Source: Deltaproteobacteria bacterium
Lineage (GTDB): Bacteria; Bdellovibrionota; FAC87; UBA2466
Assembly (NCBI GenBank): GCA_013205415.1
Contig: JABMMY010000083.1
Coordinates: forward strand, 1-6,002
Reading direction: 5' to 3'
Length of the DNA stretch: 6,002 bases
The translations under genes were made by a program, and so were the position numbers. Position 1 is the first letter of the stretch, and the number at the start of each line of letters is the position of its first letter. Shown here one piece after another: positions 6,002-6,002 of this stretch. The notes beneath the pieces are model-generated. The model did no database searches and was not told where the DNA came from. It saw only the letters and a list, made by a program, of their open reading frames with translations.

Positions 6002-6002
6002 A

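Overview
This window looks like a chromosomal segment of an aerobic, probably Gram-negative bacterium with a moderately AT-rich genome. It carries two divergent gene clusters that both use molecular oxygen. The cytochrome oxidase resembles the forms I associate with Bdellovibrionota, Myxococcota and other lineages outside the classic alpha-proteobacterial aa3 type. That placement is an impression from motif style, not a result, and I hold it with low confidence. There are no mobile elements, tRNA or rRNA genes, CRISPR arrays or obvious signs of transfer.

Left part (1-3485, minus strand): a tightly packed aa3-type cytochrome c oxidase operon. In transcription order it runs subunit II (coxB), subunit I (coxA), subunit III (coxC) and subunit IV (coxD, which runs off the left edge). 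coxB and coxA abut with no spacer, coxA and coxC share one base (TGATG), and coxC and coxD are 27 bases apart. Together they encode a proton-pumping terminal oxidase with a CuA site, a low-spin heme and a heme/CuB centre. Subunit I keeps all metal ligands and the D-channel residues but lacks the usual K-channel lysine (Ile362) and serine (Gly299).

Centre (3486-3696): a 211-base divergent intergenic region. The minus strand has a good sigma70-type promoter for the cox operon (perfect TTGACA, 17-base spacer, TATTTT). The plus strand has a candidate promoter placed so close to the next gene that its mRNA could be leaderless.

Right part (3697-5896, plus strand): hmgA, encoding homogentisate 1,2-dioxygenase of tyrosine/phenylalanine degradation. 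One base later comes a 298-residue protein that I read as a heme-oxygenase-like (HDO fold) diiron protein of unknown substrate, with a complete candidate set of six metal ligands. This hmgA plus HDO-like pair is the most interesting part of the window, because the usual hmgA partners (fumarylacetoacetase, maleylacetoacetate isomerase, 4-HPP dioxygenase) are absent here. A hairpin across the stop codon and a likely Rho-independent terminator follow. The last bases are a strong Shine-Dalgarno sequence for a gene just beyond the right edge.
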